From: Leptodactylus fallax
Taxonomy: Eukaryota > Chordata > Amphibia > Anura > Leptodactylidae
Direction: 5' to 3'
Assembly (NCBI GenBank): GCA_947044405.1
Contig: CAMRHE010000205.1
Coordinates: forward strand, 310,001 to 374,000
DNA: 64,000 bases
The notes under the pieces were generated by a model that saw only the letters and a program-made list of their open reading frames with translations, did not search any database and was not told the origin of the DNA. Numbering within the stretch: the first letter of the stretch is position 1; the number at the start of each line of letters is the position of its first letter. The translations under genes were made by a program, and so were the position numbers. Positions 23,787 to 35,299 of this stretch are shown piece by piece.

Positions 23787-24174
23787 TGAAGAAATCAAGC
23801 GATAGCTTTTAGAGGCTGAGTATATTTGATAGTAAGCTTTCGAGAGTACTAGCTCTCTTCCTCAGACATGGTGTTATACAAGAAACTGAAAATTCACAGA
23901 CTTTTTAAACACAAAAGACATGGACCTTCAAAGGCTCTTATATTGCATTTTGTTTTTTTAAGGATTCTAAGACCCTTTGAAGGTCCAAGTCTTTTGTGTT
24001 TAAAAAGTCTGTGAATTTTCAATTTCTTGTATAACACCATGTCTGAGGAAGAGAGCTAGCACTCTCGAAAGCTCACCATCAAATATACTCAGTTAGCCTC
24101 TAAAAGGTATTGCTTGATTTCTTCTTCACTCTTCCAAAACTTTCTATGGCTAACACGGTACAACATTATACTAC
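23787..24174. mobile_element. Penelope-like 3' end as inverted (snap-back) dimer
   Basis: Two arms of about 155 bp (23787-23945 and 23955-24125) are reverse complements of each other with only a few differences. Both contain GTATAACACCATGTCTGAGG, AAGAGAGCTAG, CTCTCGAAAGCT and a CTCAGTTAGCCTCTAAAAGG-like tail. The unpaired right end reads CTATGGCTAACACGGTACAA. The 14 bases TAAGACAGTCACAG occur immediately outside both ends (23773-23786 and 24175-24188), a perfect target-site duplication. CTGAGGA..GAGAG..CTCTC..GAAA fits the conserved core of hammerhead ribozymes known from Penelope-like elements. A complete ribozyme is not demonstrated. Confidence 0.7.
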
Positions 24175-24299
24175 TAAGACAGTCACAGAAATTTGCTGCA
24201 TGTGCTGTAAGCATACCCTTTAAATCTGAAAGAGGCAGTCCTCTTAGCCAAGACAATAAAAATGTATTTGTGTTTATTAACTTTCATTTATGTAGACCA

Positions 24300-24627
24300 C
24301 TTGATTTGGCTGTGGTGGAAACACTGCGGCAAAAACTGCAGCGTTTTACATTAACTGCAAAGTGGATGGGATTATGGCTAATTCCATCCACACATTGCAG
24401 AAAATAATCCGCAAATGCTGTTTTTTCAAATTGCAGCATGTCAATTATACCTACGGAAATGCTGGCGTTTTCCCTATAGGTATATTTGAAGCAGAAAGTC
24501 CGCAGAGGAAAACTCTGAAGACTTTCTGTGAAAAGCGCTGCGGGAAAAACAGCAATGCGTTTCCGACTCAGTTTTTCCCGCTGCACTTTTTGGCTGTGGC
24601 TTGCTACGTGGGGCTTTAGCCTAAGAC
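24300..24627. repeat. MITE, CCCCACATTGC-ended, second copy
   Basis: The copy shares GCAAAGTGGATGGGATTATG-like text, the GCAGCATGTCAATTATACC block and the right end GCTACGTGGGGCTTTAGCC with 20685-21039. The left end is not preserved in a recognisable form. Confidence 0.6.
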
Positions 24628-24749
24628 TGTTTTTTTTTTCTTTTACCATATTGTTACAGTGTTTCTATATAATATTTCAAGTATGTCCTACTTAACCACT
24701 TAAATTGGTTATCAAGGGTTATTTTTTTTTAATGGCCTATCTTCAGACC

Positions 24750-24894
24750 CAGTGGTGTAACTAGGAATGGCTGGGCCCCAAGGCAAACATTGGCCTATTA
24801 AAAAAAAAAAAACCATCAGGGTCCCGCCGGACCACCTAATGTACCAGGCCCTGTGGCAGCCGCTCCCGCTGCTACCCCGGTATTTACGTCACTG
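24750..24894. repeat. hAT-like MITE, 145 bp
   Basis: The ends CAGTGGTGTAACTAG and TATTTACGTCACTG are imperfect inverted repeats. The 8 flanking bases TTCAGACC and CTCAGACC match at seven positions, as for an 8-bp hAT duplication. Confidence 0.7.
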
Positions 24895-25121
24895 CTCAGA
24901 CCAATCATCTGTACGGAGCTGCTTTCAGTGCCCGCCCAGTACACAATACGGGGTTGGAAGCAGAAAGCTCCATCTATTCTTTAGCAGCCTGGCACCTTCA
25001 CTACAGCTCAGCTCCCATTGAAGTCAGTATTGTTGACAGGACAGGCGCCAGAAGCCACTCCTTACAGCTGATTGGTCTGTGGTCCGGCTGTCCTCCTCTA
25101 TTGATTAGATATTTATTGATT

Positions 25122-25123
25122 AA

Positions 25124-25150
<27 letters not shown>
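25122..25150. repeat. (TA)n microsatellite
   Basis: A pure TA run of about 28 bases inside AT-rich intron. Confidence 0.9.
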
Positions 25151-25155
<5 letters not shown>

Positions 25156-25199
25156 TATATATTTATATCCTGAGGACAGACCATAAAAAAATAAGCCCG

Positions 25200-26031
25200 G
25201 ACAAACCCTTTAAGGACCAGGCCAATTTACCTGGTTCAGGACCAAACATATTTTCCGTTTTTTTGGTACATGTAGTTTTGAGGGCTATAACATTTTTTTT
25301 GTTCAAGTTATCAAAATAATGCTTGCATTTTTTTTCAGTGACTCATAGGGCTTTATTTTTATTTTTGCATGTATTTTCTATTTTTTTCATCCAGGAAAAA
25401 GTAATCAAAGAAGTGGAAAAGTGTTTCACTTTCATTTTTTTTTTTTTTTTAACGGAATAAAGTGCTACTAAAAACTTTTTAAGACTGGGGCCCCATGTGA
25501 TGTGTACGGCGCAGTTGGGATGTGGTTTGGCAGCTATGTAGCTGACACATAGTGTGGTATCACTGAGGCCAGGGCTAGAACCTGTGATGTGAGAGTGGTA
25601 TTGATGTTTTGTTTTTTATATTACTTATTTTAACTTAATTTAACTTTCATTTTTTTTTTTTATTTACATAAATAAATGTAAAAGTTCCTGGCAGATCATG
25701 TGACTGCCAGGTCATAGGGAAGCCGCATCACAGCAGCTCCCATAGCTGTATACACAGCACTCATTAATGGTAATAAACCATCTACGCCTTCTCTAGAGGA
25801 GCTCCGGCTGAGCTCCAACAAACTCCCTGGCTCTGCAGCTGTAAAATTTTGAAAATAGTAGCATGTCAATTATACCTACGGAAATGTATAATAGGGGCAG
25901 AAAGTCTGCAGAGGAAAACTCTGAAAAATCACAAAGAAAAATGCTGCGGAAAAATCTGCAATGCGTTTCCACCGCGGTTTTGTCTGCAGCGTTTTTTTGC
26001 TATGTTTTGCTACCTGGGGCCTTAGCCTAAG
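25200..26031. repeat. unclassified repeat tract with partial MITE
   Basis: The stretch at 25205-25480 (AAGGACCAGGCCAATTTACC, then T-rich text with AAAACTTTTTAAG) resembles the 49540-50100 and 54590-55180 repeats. The part at 25838-26031 is a partial copy of the MITE at 20685, with GCAATGCGTTTCCACCG and the end CTACCTGGGGCCTTAGCC. I cannot bound these better. Confidence 0.45.
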
Positions 26032-26111
26032 TGTGTCTTCTGTGGAAGTGTCAGTTAATTTAGGCCCTTTCAGGCCTGGTCACTAAGGGTTAATATACTG
26101 TATGTAAAATA

Positions 26112-27760
26112 CAGTCATATGAAAAAGTTTGGGCACCCCTATTAATCTTAATCATTTTTAGTTCTAAATAATTGGGTGTTTGCAACAGCCATTTCAATTT
26201 GATATATCTAATAACTGATGGACACAGTAATATTTCAGGATTGAAATGAGGTTTATTGTACTAACAGAAAATGTGCAATATGCATTAAACCAAAATTTGA
26301 CCGGTGCAAAAATTTGGGTACCCTTATCATTTTATTGATTTGAATACTCCTAACTACTTTTTACTGACTTACTGAAGCACAAAATTGGTTTTGTAACCTC
26401 ACTGAGCTTTGAACTTCATAGCCAGGTGTATCCAATCATGAGAAAAGGTATTTAAGGTGGCCAATTGCAAGTTGTTCTCCTATTTGAATCTCCTCTGAAG
26501 AGTGGCATCATGGGCTCCTCAAAACAACTCTCAAATGATCTGAAAACAAAGATTGTTCAATATAGTTGTTCAGGGGAAGGATACAAAAAGTTGTCTCAGA
26601 GATTTAACCTGTCAGTTTCCACTGTGAGCAACATAGTAAGGAAAGGGAAGACCACAGGGACAGTTCTTGTTAAGCCCAGAAGTGGCAGGCCAAGAAAAAT
26701 ATCAGAAAGGCAGAGAAGAAGAATGGTGAGAACAGTCAAGGACAATCCACAGACCACCTCCAAAGAGCTGCAGCATCATCTTGCTGCAGATGGTGTCACT
26801 GTGCATCGGTCAACAATACAGCACACTTTGCACAAGGAGAAGCTGTATGGGAGAGTGATGCAAAAGAAGCCGTTTCTGAAAGCACGCCACAAACAGAGTC
26901 GCCTGAGGTATGCAAAAGCACATTTGGACAAGCCAGCTTCATTTTGGAAGAAGGTCCTGTGGACTGATGAAACAAAGATTGAGTTGTTTGGTCATACAAA
27001 AAGGCGTTATGCATGGCGTCAAAAAAACACAGCATTCCAAGAAAAACACTTGCTACCCACTGTAAAATTTGGTGGAGGTTCCATCATGCTTTGGGGCTGT
27101 GTGGCCAATGCCGGCACCGGGAATCTTGTTAAAGTTGAGGGTCGCATGGATTCAACTCAGTATCAGCAGATTCTTGAGAATAATGTACAAGAATCAGTGA
27201 CGAATTTGAAGTTACGCTGGGGATGGATATTTCAGCAAGACAATGATCCAAAACACAGCTCCAAATCTACTCAGGCATTCATGTAGAGGAACAATTACAA
27301 TGTTCTGGAATGGCTATCCCAGTCCCCAGACCTGAATATCATTGAACATCTGTGGGATAATTTGAAGTGGGCTGTCCATGCTCGGCGACCATCAAACTTA
27401 ACTGAACTGGAATTGTTTTGTAAAGAGGAATGGTCAAAAATACCTTCATCCAGGATCCAGGAACTGATTAAAAGCTACAGGAAGCGACTAGAGGCTGTTA
27501 TTTTTGCAAAAGGAGGATCTACTAAATATTAATGTCACTTTTCTGTTGAGGTGCCCATACTTTTGCACCGGTCAAATTGTGGTTTAATGCATATTGCACA
27601 TTTTCTGTTAGTACAATAAACCTCATTTCAATCCTGAAATATTACTGTGTCCATCAGTTATTAGATATATCAAATTGAAATGGCTGTTGCAAACACCCAA
27701 ATATTTAGAACTAAAAATGATTAAGATTAATAGGGGTGCCCAAACTTTTTCATATGACTG
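26112..27760 (+). mobile_element. Tc1 element (DD34E), 1649 bp, copy 1
   Basis: The element starts CAGTCATATGAAAAAGTTTG and ends with the reverse complement; TA lies outside at 26110-26111 and 27761-27762. Terminal inverted repeats are about 212 bp. It has the same length as the copy at 58147-59795 and differs from it at only about 16 positions, so the two share a recent source. It sits in the intron between exons E and F, antisense to adamts2. The left repeat read on the minus strand contains AATAAA in the adamts2 direction. Confidence 0.96.
26510..27532 (+). pseudogene. Tc1 transposase with a single nonsense mutation (340 codons)
   Basis: From MGSSKQLSNDLKTKIVQ to GGSTKY the frame is intact except for TAG at 27284-27286 (codon 259, CAG in the sister copy), which lies between the second catalytic aspartate (QQDNDPKH) and the glutamate (LNIIEHLW). 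Other replacements against the sister copy hit conserved places: serine for arginine in STVSNIVRK, glycine for tryptophan in RKGKTTG, tryptophan for arginine in LRWGWIF and in LKWAVHA, and leucine for proline in WLSQSPDL. Several of these are CpG to TpG or CpA changes. The protein would be truncated and inactive. Confidence 0.95.
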
Positions 27761-27762
27761 TA

Positions 27763-28704
27763 AATATTACATTTGTCATTATTACTAAAAATTGATGCAA
27801 TTCATGAGAGAAATCAGATTACAAATATGACAAAGTTGGTAATTTTATACGTAAATTATTTTAAAAAAGCAAAACAAACAAACAAAAAAACTGTTCAAAT
27901 GAAAAATCCTCAGGTTTCACAGGAAGAAATCTGGGTACACCGAGGTAGAATACTGTAATGTGCTTAAAGGGATACACGTCCAGGAAATAGAATAAACACA
28001 TTTCATATTTTTAGCAGCAGGAATATATTTGTTACAATGTAGTGTCACATTTCCCTGTTTGTTCTCGTTATTGTATATCTAATTTATTTCTGATTTGTAA
28101 TGAACACTGCATGCAGTATATATCTGTCTAGACAGTTGTGCTCCTAGGTTAACCAGCTCAGCAGTGTAATGAGGTCTCCATTCTTCTACCACAAATGAGG
28201 TTTACAATCTTTACATTGTGAGTATTATAAAAACTCATTTTAATATTTTAATTTTATTATAAAACTCATGTTTAATAATTATTTGAGGACAGTTCAGCGG
28301 CTGATAAAACTATTAATTTATGTCGATGATATTAGAAAACAAGTTAAAATATTGTTGAACAGAATAAACTATACCACCTATTTAAAGATACTTCAGCACC
28401 TTATTTGCATTGTTCATACAGTTTTCATATCCAGTATTAAGTAAAAGTGGACTGACTAGAGTATCAAAGTTTAACCCACAAATACAATATTTTCATATTA
28501 TAATGGTACCTATTCATTACATTTGATGTCTACACTACAAAAGCAATAAATTACAACCAGCTATACAGTCAACTGAAAAACAATATTTCAGGTCTCTTAG
28601 AGCGTACCTCCAGTTATAAACATTTCAGAAATGAACAGTGCATTTGAATATACAAAACTTCGTGTTATATCTTAGGGAGATCTGTTTCCTTAACCACTTA
28701 TTAA
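27763..28704. other. intron, no feature recognised
   Basis: AT-rich sequence with no exon, bounded repeat or meaningful open frame. Confidence 0.4.
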
Positions 28705-29067
28705 ATGGGTTGTCCAGGATAATCATTTTTTTGCAAGGGGCCAGGAAAGGTGAAATAAACATTAAAAAAAACAAAAACATACTGTCCTCGGTGCTCTGAT
28801 GTCCTCCATCGCGGTCCGGTCATGCTGCACGTGGCGTAGTGATGTCACAAGTCCTTTCCTTAGGCCGCTGACCGACCTTAGCAGTCACATGCGGCAGGGA
28901 CTTTCACCTGAAGAAGACCCCAGGAGTAGGAGGACTAGACTGTGGTGGGAGACACTGGAGCACTGAGAAGAGGTGAGTATGAGTTTTTTTGGGTTTTTTA
29001 TTTCACCTTTCCCAGTCCACTTTCAAAAAAAAAAAACAAAAAAAAAATATTATTTTGCACAACCCCT
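28705..29067. repeat. TTAA-flanked MITE
   Basis: The element starts ATGGGTTGTCCAGGATAATC and ends GCACAACCCCT, with TTAA outside both ends (28701-28704 and 29068-29071). The interior shows the paired GGTGAAAT...ATTTCACC text typical of the family in this window. TTAA duplications are made by piggyBac and Kolobok elements; I cannot decide between them. Confidence 0.7.
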
Positions 29068-29404
29068 TTAAAATGTTTTCCTGTTTGTCATCTTCAATCT
29101 GACTGCTTGTCTTCATCTCTAAATTCAGCCTCACACATAGAGGAGAAGGGAGGGGTGGAGTAAGAGGCTGCTTTCCGCTAATTAATTGCTTTATTGCCTC
29201 ATTCTGTACACTGGTAGCCTCTTATCTACAAACTAGAAGTGTTAAAGGGGTTGTCCGGAATAAAGTGATAATTTAACAGTAAACTAACTTCTAACTAACC
29301 CCGCCTAACTTCTAACTTACTTACGTTATAAAAATGTATATTTGCCCAGATCGCCCCACGCACATTTTCTCCCTGTTGAAAACAATCCGCCCCCAAATCC
29401 GCGG

Positions 29405-29580
29405 CAAATTCCTCTGTGTGAACACACACTTAGCCAGTAGATAGAAGACATAAACATTGAGGGTCTTTAGTCGTTGATACCATTTATTAACTAAATGAAA
29501 AGATGATGACAAATATCAAGCTTTGGAGACTCCTTAGGTCTCTCCATCAGGTATGGTATAACACAGTATCTGAAGAATCA
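29405..29580 (-). mobile_element. Penelope-like element 3' fragment
   Basis: Read on the minus strand the fragment gives ACCTGATGGAGAGACC, a short loop and GGAGTCTCCAAAGCTTG, followed by TTAGTTAATAAATGGTATC. This is the same layout as the snap-back at 23787, with the hammerhead-like core decayed (CTGATGG, CAAA). The plus-strand copy at 17925-18066 is its closest relative here. Confidence 0.55.
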
Positions 29581-29689
29581 CATATTTATACACAAAGGGA
29601 AAATGAAAACTGTCTTAGTTACCCATAGCAACCAATCACTTAATTTTATTTTTCAAAAACAAATTGCTGAAGACACTTTGTATTTAAAG

Positions 29690-30180
29690 GGAGACTGTCA
29701 GCAGCTGAGACACTACTAAGCAAATCACAGCACCTGGCTCGTGGCCCTGCGCACACGGCTATAGTTAGTCGTTTTCTGAATCATTTGCCTGTAAAACCAC
29801 TTTCTATTATTATGCAAATTAGGTAACCGCGCGTTGTGGGCATGATTCTCAGTTGGAGAGCATCAGCGCTATTCCTTCCCCTTGTCTCATGCTCCCTCCG
29901 AGCAGCAATGACATATCCATGGACTTCTCCTGCCTCTTCCCGAGTCTGTGAATTCTGTAGTGAGAGGCACGATGTACTGTGCATGCAATGGGATGCCTAT
30001 AAAGCAGATGAAGCCACAGACCTTCTCTTTCAGGTGTAGTAGAGGGGAAACGCGCAGCAATTACAACAATGGTGGACTTACCATTATCTCCACTAGTCCA
30101 GCTCACTGGCAAAATTACTGTAACCCTTTCAACTACCTTTTTCTCCACAGCCTCACTTATTTGAGTATATACTGATATAC
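29690..30180. other. unclassified GC-richer tract
   Basis: The sequence AAGGGAGACTGTCAGCAGC begins a stretch less AT-rich than its surroundings, with GGTAACCGCGCGTTGTGGGC and TATTATGCAAATTAGG. It looks like an interspersed repeat. Frames on both strands (29781-30175) have no recognisable product. Confidence 0.35.
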
Positions 30181-30579
30181 TGCTTTTTTTTTTTTTATTA
30201 TTAAAGGGTTAATGATCTAGGGGAGCATGTCTGACAGACTGTATCAATAAATCTCAATAGAGTAAAAGGAACGATTTACAATACATGGACTGACAGACAT
30301 CAAAAGAGATCAAAGCGCTGTGAGAGGGACTACGAGCAACCCCAATGGGCCCTTAAAGCAATTGCCTACCCTGACTGCTTTTCTGGTACATTTCAGGTAT
30401 TGGCTATTATTTTAAACAAAGCTACATTGAATGTAAGGGATGAAAAATATCTTTATCTTTATTTATAAATCTTTTTAAGTTTCTAAAAGTCTTACCATTT
30501 AAAATGTATATTTCTAGCCATGAATAAAATACATATATTTGCTAAATATATATATTTTCATACATGTATGTTTGAACTA

Positions 30580-30753
<174 letters not shown>

Positions 30754-30839
30754 CTATGGAAAAATTAAAATAAAAAGGGAATTTAGATTTTCCTCAGCTA
30801 TGAATTTAGATATTACATTGTACACCAATAGGAATACTG

Positions 30840-33277
30840 AAACATAAGGGTATATTTACACTCTGCAGATGTGTAGCAGAAAATCAGTTCCACACATGGG
30901 AATGGCTTTGTTTCTCGGAGAGCACATGGACTGAATATTGTAACGCATTACAGAAAAAAAAAATCATAATTCTTTGATGTTTTTGTGTATGCCATTTAAA
31001 ATTATGTAGTGTATGTAATAATGTAGGCCTGGAGGAAAGTTGAAGGATCTTCTGGTTTAGATGTGGCATACACCTAGGAATTTAGAGAACTTCCTTTTTT
31101 TCACAAGTCAAGGTTTAGCTCAAAAATTGCTTTATTTTTCTCTCTTTATCGCCACACTTGCCACTTTCCTGAAAAGGGGTGTGACAAGGGGTGTGGTGTG
31201 GGCAGGGTCACAATCCCTATCAACTCTATGATCATTTATGCCTTCCAGAAAATGCGCCTCATTTAGGAGGAGGTGCGCACCGTGTCATAAATGAGGTGCA
31301 TCCTCTGGTGGTGCAGGGATTATCAAGACTGGCATACTAAATGCCAATCTTGATAAATCCCCCCGCCCCACATTGTGTTTTATGTAGCTGTCACACTTAG
31401 CCTAGTCTCAAGATCAGTATTCAATATTCCAAGCATTTTTCTATTTTCATTAATTTCTTATAATTAGAAATTGCCTAATTGTTTTGTACTTATGGAGAAA
31501 GCATGAAGCTTGAAAATAGTTCCAATGAGGAACTGAAAAGTAATTTATACATTGAGTCAATACATTTACATTTTACTGGATGTATTGGAGTGCTGCATCT
31601 TCTTTGGAATATTGTGGAAGAAACTCCTAAAGGAACTGCACTCAACCTTATCCCAACAAGCCTTGCTCTAACTCCTCTTGAGCGGTTTCTTCTAAAGTTG
31701 GCTATAAACTTGACATAACTGAAGGCAGAATACTCATTTGATCTACAGCTATTCCACCAACTACCATATAAATACACATGCTCAGCTCATTTAGCCTTAT
31801 TCACACGTCCACATTGTGCAGAACAACACTCCACAGTCAGTAAACATATTCTTTCAACCATTCTATGTTACTGTGCTATTCACATAATGTAAGAAAGAGA
31901 GACAAGGGTGGTCAGTCAGTATCAAGAATGTCAGAAGATGGCTGTCCTGATGTCTGCTGGGCCCTGAGACCAGGTCAGGCTTTTGTCCATCCTAGATCAC
32001 CTTCTGAAAAGGAAATCACATGCATGGAATTGTCATACAAAAGTTCTATATTGTAAACTGAGTAATACAAATATTTCCTGCAGGAATTCTGGGTCGCTGA
32101 ATAATGGCTACTGTAAGTCTATATAAATGGAAATGTGCAGATACAGTTCTTACGGTAGGAAATGCTTTCTTTCACATCTAATTTAGATGTTTCTGCAGAA
32201 CGTGAAGTAAAACAGCTAGATATATTTATTAGGATTCCACCAAGACATAATATGTCTGTCCAAACTATCTTGAAGGTCAATCACAATCTTATTTGACTGT
32301 TTGACTTCCTTTCCTTAAGTTGTATGAAAATTAACAATATCATGGTCAATGCTGTACTCTTGCCATTTTATTTTAATGCTGTATATGCTAAAAATGTATG
32401 CACTGTGGACTAGTTGTACAGAAACTGATGCGACATGAGCAAATAATGCACGTTCCCTTCTTTTCTGTACTGCATGGAAGGATCTTAGGGTTGGTTATAT
32501 GTGCAGCTATCTTAAAGAAGCACTCTTGTAGAAAAAATGTTTATATCATTATGTATGTATTCCCCCACTATATATAATTGATCTAGTATTGCCTTATTTA
32601 TTCCATTCTATCAGAAAATTCACATGAACCTTCTTTTCAGTTGGGTCATGTGATCTAAAATGTACATGGGGTATGTTCAGTTTAAAAATTAGGCCCTTAT
32701 TTCTTATATGTTGGATTGTTCACAAACCCTTCACACGGGTGACACAACCCTCTATCCCTAACTACTGATACTGCTACACAGTTATAATGAAGGATCTCAC
32801 AGTTCAGCCTCCCTTACTGTACACTTGTGGTCTCCCAGATTATTAGGAGAATGTAGTCCCAGCAGGTAAAGGTGGCACAGTCTCTAGCTGATCACGTGAT
32901 GCTGTATTGAAGCATCATGGGATTAATAGCAGAACACAGAGAGAGAGAGAGAGAGACATATAAGAACCAAGATGGTGTCTGATTACAACCAAGCCTGGAG
33001 GGGCAGCGTGGTCCACACAAATGACACAAACTAGCAGAAGAGACTGCTATGTAGGGCACATAATGGAGTCTAGCATAGCCCCCTGCATGCAAGCCAGGTA
33101 TCTGTTGACACAGATTATATGATAAATGGTTAGGTACCCTTACCTAGAAACACTTCCCAGGTTTCCAGGTATCTCAGGTAACTATTAGTTCCACCCACAA
33201 AGCAGCTTCCTGTATGGGTGCTGGGATTTGCTATCTGTATGCTTCAGGGGTAGCAGATCTGTTAAATAGCCCACAGC
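30840..33277. other. intron between exons D and E, no feature recognised
   Basis: No exon or bounded repeat is supported. A short (AG)n run is present at 32938-32955. Frames at 31479-31777 and 32892-33092 lack motifs. Confidence 0.4.
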
Positions 33278-33550
33278 CAGGGGCGTAACCTGAGGGGGTG
33301 CAGAGGGTGCAGTCGCATCGGGGGCCCAGGAGCCTTAGGGGGCCCATAAGCACTGGCACCAGTATTGAGATTGCAGCTTCCATCTGGCCCATAAGCCAAG
33401 GAGACCCACAGATTACCCTAACCACACTAAGGTTGATTTAACTCCTTAGCACCCGTAACCATCACTATCAATAATTTGCTGTAGGGATGAGGTAGGGGCC
33501 CCCGGACAAAAGATTGCAGCGGGGCCCACAAGACTTTAGTTACGCCACTA
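33278..33550. repeat. hAT-like MITE with perfect 8-bp target duplication
   Basis: The element begins CAGGGGCGTAACCTGAGGG and ends GTTACGCCACTA. CCCACAGC is found directly outside both ends (33270-33277 and 33551-33558). The interior carries GGGGGCCCAGGAGCC and CGGGGCCCACAAG, which pair with each other in part. Confidence 0.85.
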
Positions 33551-34374
33551 CCCACAGCCCCTTTCTGATCTTAAAGTTGCACTCCCAAGGGTTTATTTTG
33601 TCCTCCCCCCAGTTTGTTATTGACAGGGCAGGCCTGGCCGTGTTGTTAAACATTTACATCTTGCTTTATTCAACTATTTTGCACTCCGGGTTCAGTCACT
33701 AGCCAGCAAACAGACTTGCAAAGTCAGTCTCCTTCTGACATATGCATATGAACGAGTGTATGGTAGGGTTATCAAAATTCCATCCAGATGTAGCAAAAAT
33801 ATTCCACCTGGAAATACAAGCATGCTGCAGACTTTCTAATCTTCACTGTTAATGTACAGTACAGGGAACAATCTGCAGTGAATCTGTAGCACAATGTGCA
33901 GGTAACAGAGCCATACAGGAAGGGGATAGTGAAAATGTTAAGGGAGACTTGCCATGGGGTCCATAGGACTCTAGATAAACCACTGGCGGCACAAGAAGGG
34001 ATATGAGAGCAATATACATACAGCAGAAAATGCAGAGTGTGAGAAATAAATTATGTGAGGGGTGCTGGGAAGGAAAAAAAATGTTTGTTTGTTTTTTTTT
34101 ACTAAAGTGCTTCTTTAAGTGCATGGCTAGCTTTACACACAAGAATAATAAACAACTAAAAACCACTGCGTTAATAAAGAATGCACTAGATGACCACTGA
34201 CATCTCATTGGGAGATAAACTGACAATAATTTATCTCAAAGTTTCATTGCAGAATTAAACATGTTAGAACTCAAGTAATCCAGAGCAATACAAAGTACAT
34301 GAAAGAGCTGAACACTGGCAAACAAAGTCCCTTGGCTCTATAAAACACTCAAAATAAAAAAAGACCATACTTAC

Positions 34375-34507
34375 AGCTGTACACATCATGTAACCAATAC
34401 CAAAGTCAAAACGGCATTGCTCATTCATAGAATAATGAATCCCAGGCAGCTGAGGAAGTGAAGGCCATTCATGTGCAAATGGATCATCACGTAGGCAATC
34501 ATAAGAA
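34375..34507 (-). CDS. adamts2: adamts2 exon D: catalytic/disintegrin-like junction
   Basis: The 133-nt exon follows a CCCAG acceptor and ends exactly after a codon at GCT before GTAAGT. It encodes [35 protein letters not shown] and GIGYMMCTA. This is the end of the metalloprotease domain and the start of the disintegrin-like domain, with the QCRFDFG and YMMC cysteines conserved in the group. The [16 protein letters not shown] form is the ADAMTS2-like version as I recall it; the paralogues carry MDEQC with different residues after GxGY. Flanking introns hold a hAT-like MITE (33278-33550) and a fold-back repeat (35030-35285). Confidence 0.94.
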
Positions 34508-35029
34508 CTGGGAAAAAGACATACCCAATATCATAAACAATAATCAAAAACAAGAATTATAAATCATTATTGTTACTATTATTATTATTCACACTTCTTT
34601 AAAGCCGTTCCCTTTAAGGCTTTAACACTGATAGACAGTCTTCAGTTCAACCTCTGGGACCAACACTGATCAGCACAATGAAGGGACCCCACACAGACAC
34701 AGCAGCTCATTTGCACAAGAGATTTTGCCTATGACCTTTATTTTAATCAACAGGGGTCCAAGAGGCTGAACCCTCAACAAAGTTTTGGAGAATCCCTTTA
34801 ATTCCACAAATACTGTCCAACCACATCTTTAGATACTATAATATAGCATAATAAGTAATACTCATCTTACCAATCCTCTGCTGATTCTGAAGTGCCATTT
34901 CCAAGGTCGTAGTAGGCTCAGGTGAACAAAGTCTGATGGAGGAACCAGAAAACATCAGCATGGAAGTGGTAGAATGAGTATTACTTTATTATTTTACTCT
35001 AAGTATGTGGTTGGACAACTCCTTTAATG

Positions 35030-35285
35030 CCTTAACTTGCACCACTCCACTGATTCCAGCAAAGTTAGAATTCTTTCTTTAGCCCCCACCATTCCTGAAC
35101 AATCATTGCTTTTAGTTTTGGTGCTTGATATGTTAGTTAGGCTCTCTACTGTCAGGTGGTATACAGAGCCTAAATTGTAGATCAGGCACTAAAACTAACC
35201 ACAATTATTGCTCGGGAATGGTGGGGGCAAAAGAAATAAGTCCAACTGAGATGGAATCAGTGGAGCAGCATCTGTTAAATGATGC
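35030..35285. repeat. fold-back MITE, long arms
   Basis: Two arms of about 115 bp are near reverse complements: the left holds CACTCCACTGATTCCAGC, GCCCCCACCATTCCTGA and GGCTCTCTACTG, the right holds GGGAATGGTGGGGGC and GGAATCAGTGGAGCAGC. The loop is short (about 35161-35185). Related half-copies occur at 50200-50400 and 56950-57065. The termini are not sharp, so target duplications cannot be named. Confidence 0.6.
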
Positions 35286-35299
35286 AAAGAGCTGGACCC

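Noticed and set aside
24033..24070. A complete, functional hammerhead ribozyme
   Set aside because: The conserved core and stem II are visible, but stem III and the UH cleavage site could not be placed by eye. It is reported only as a core-like motif.
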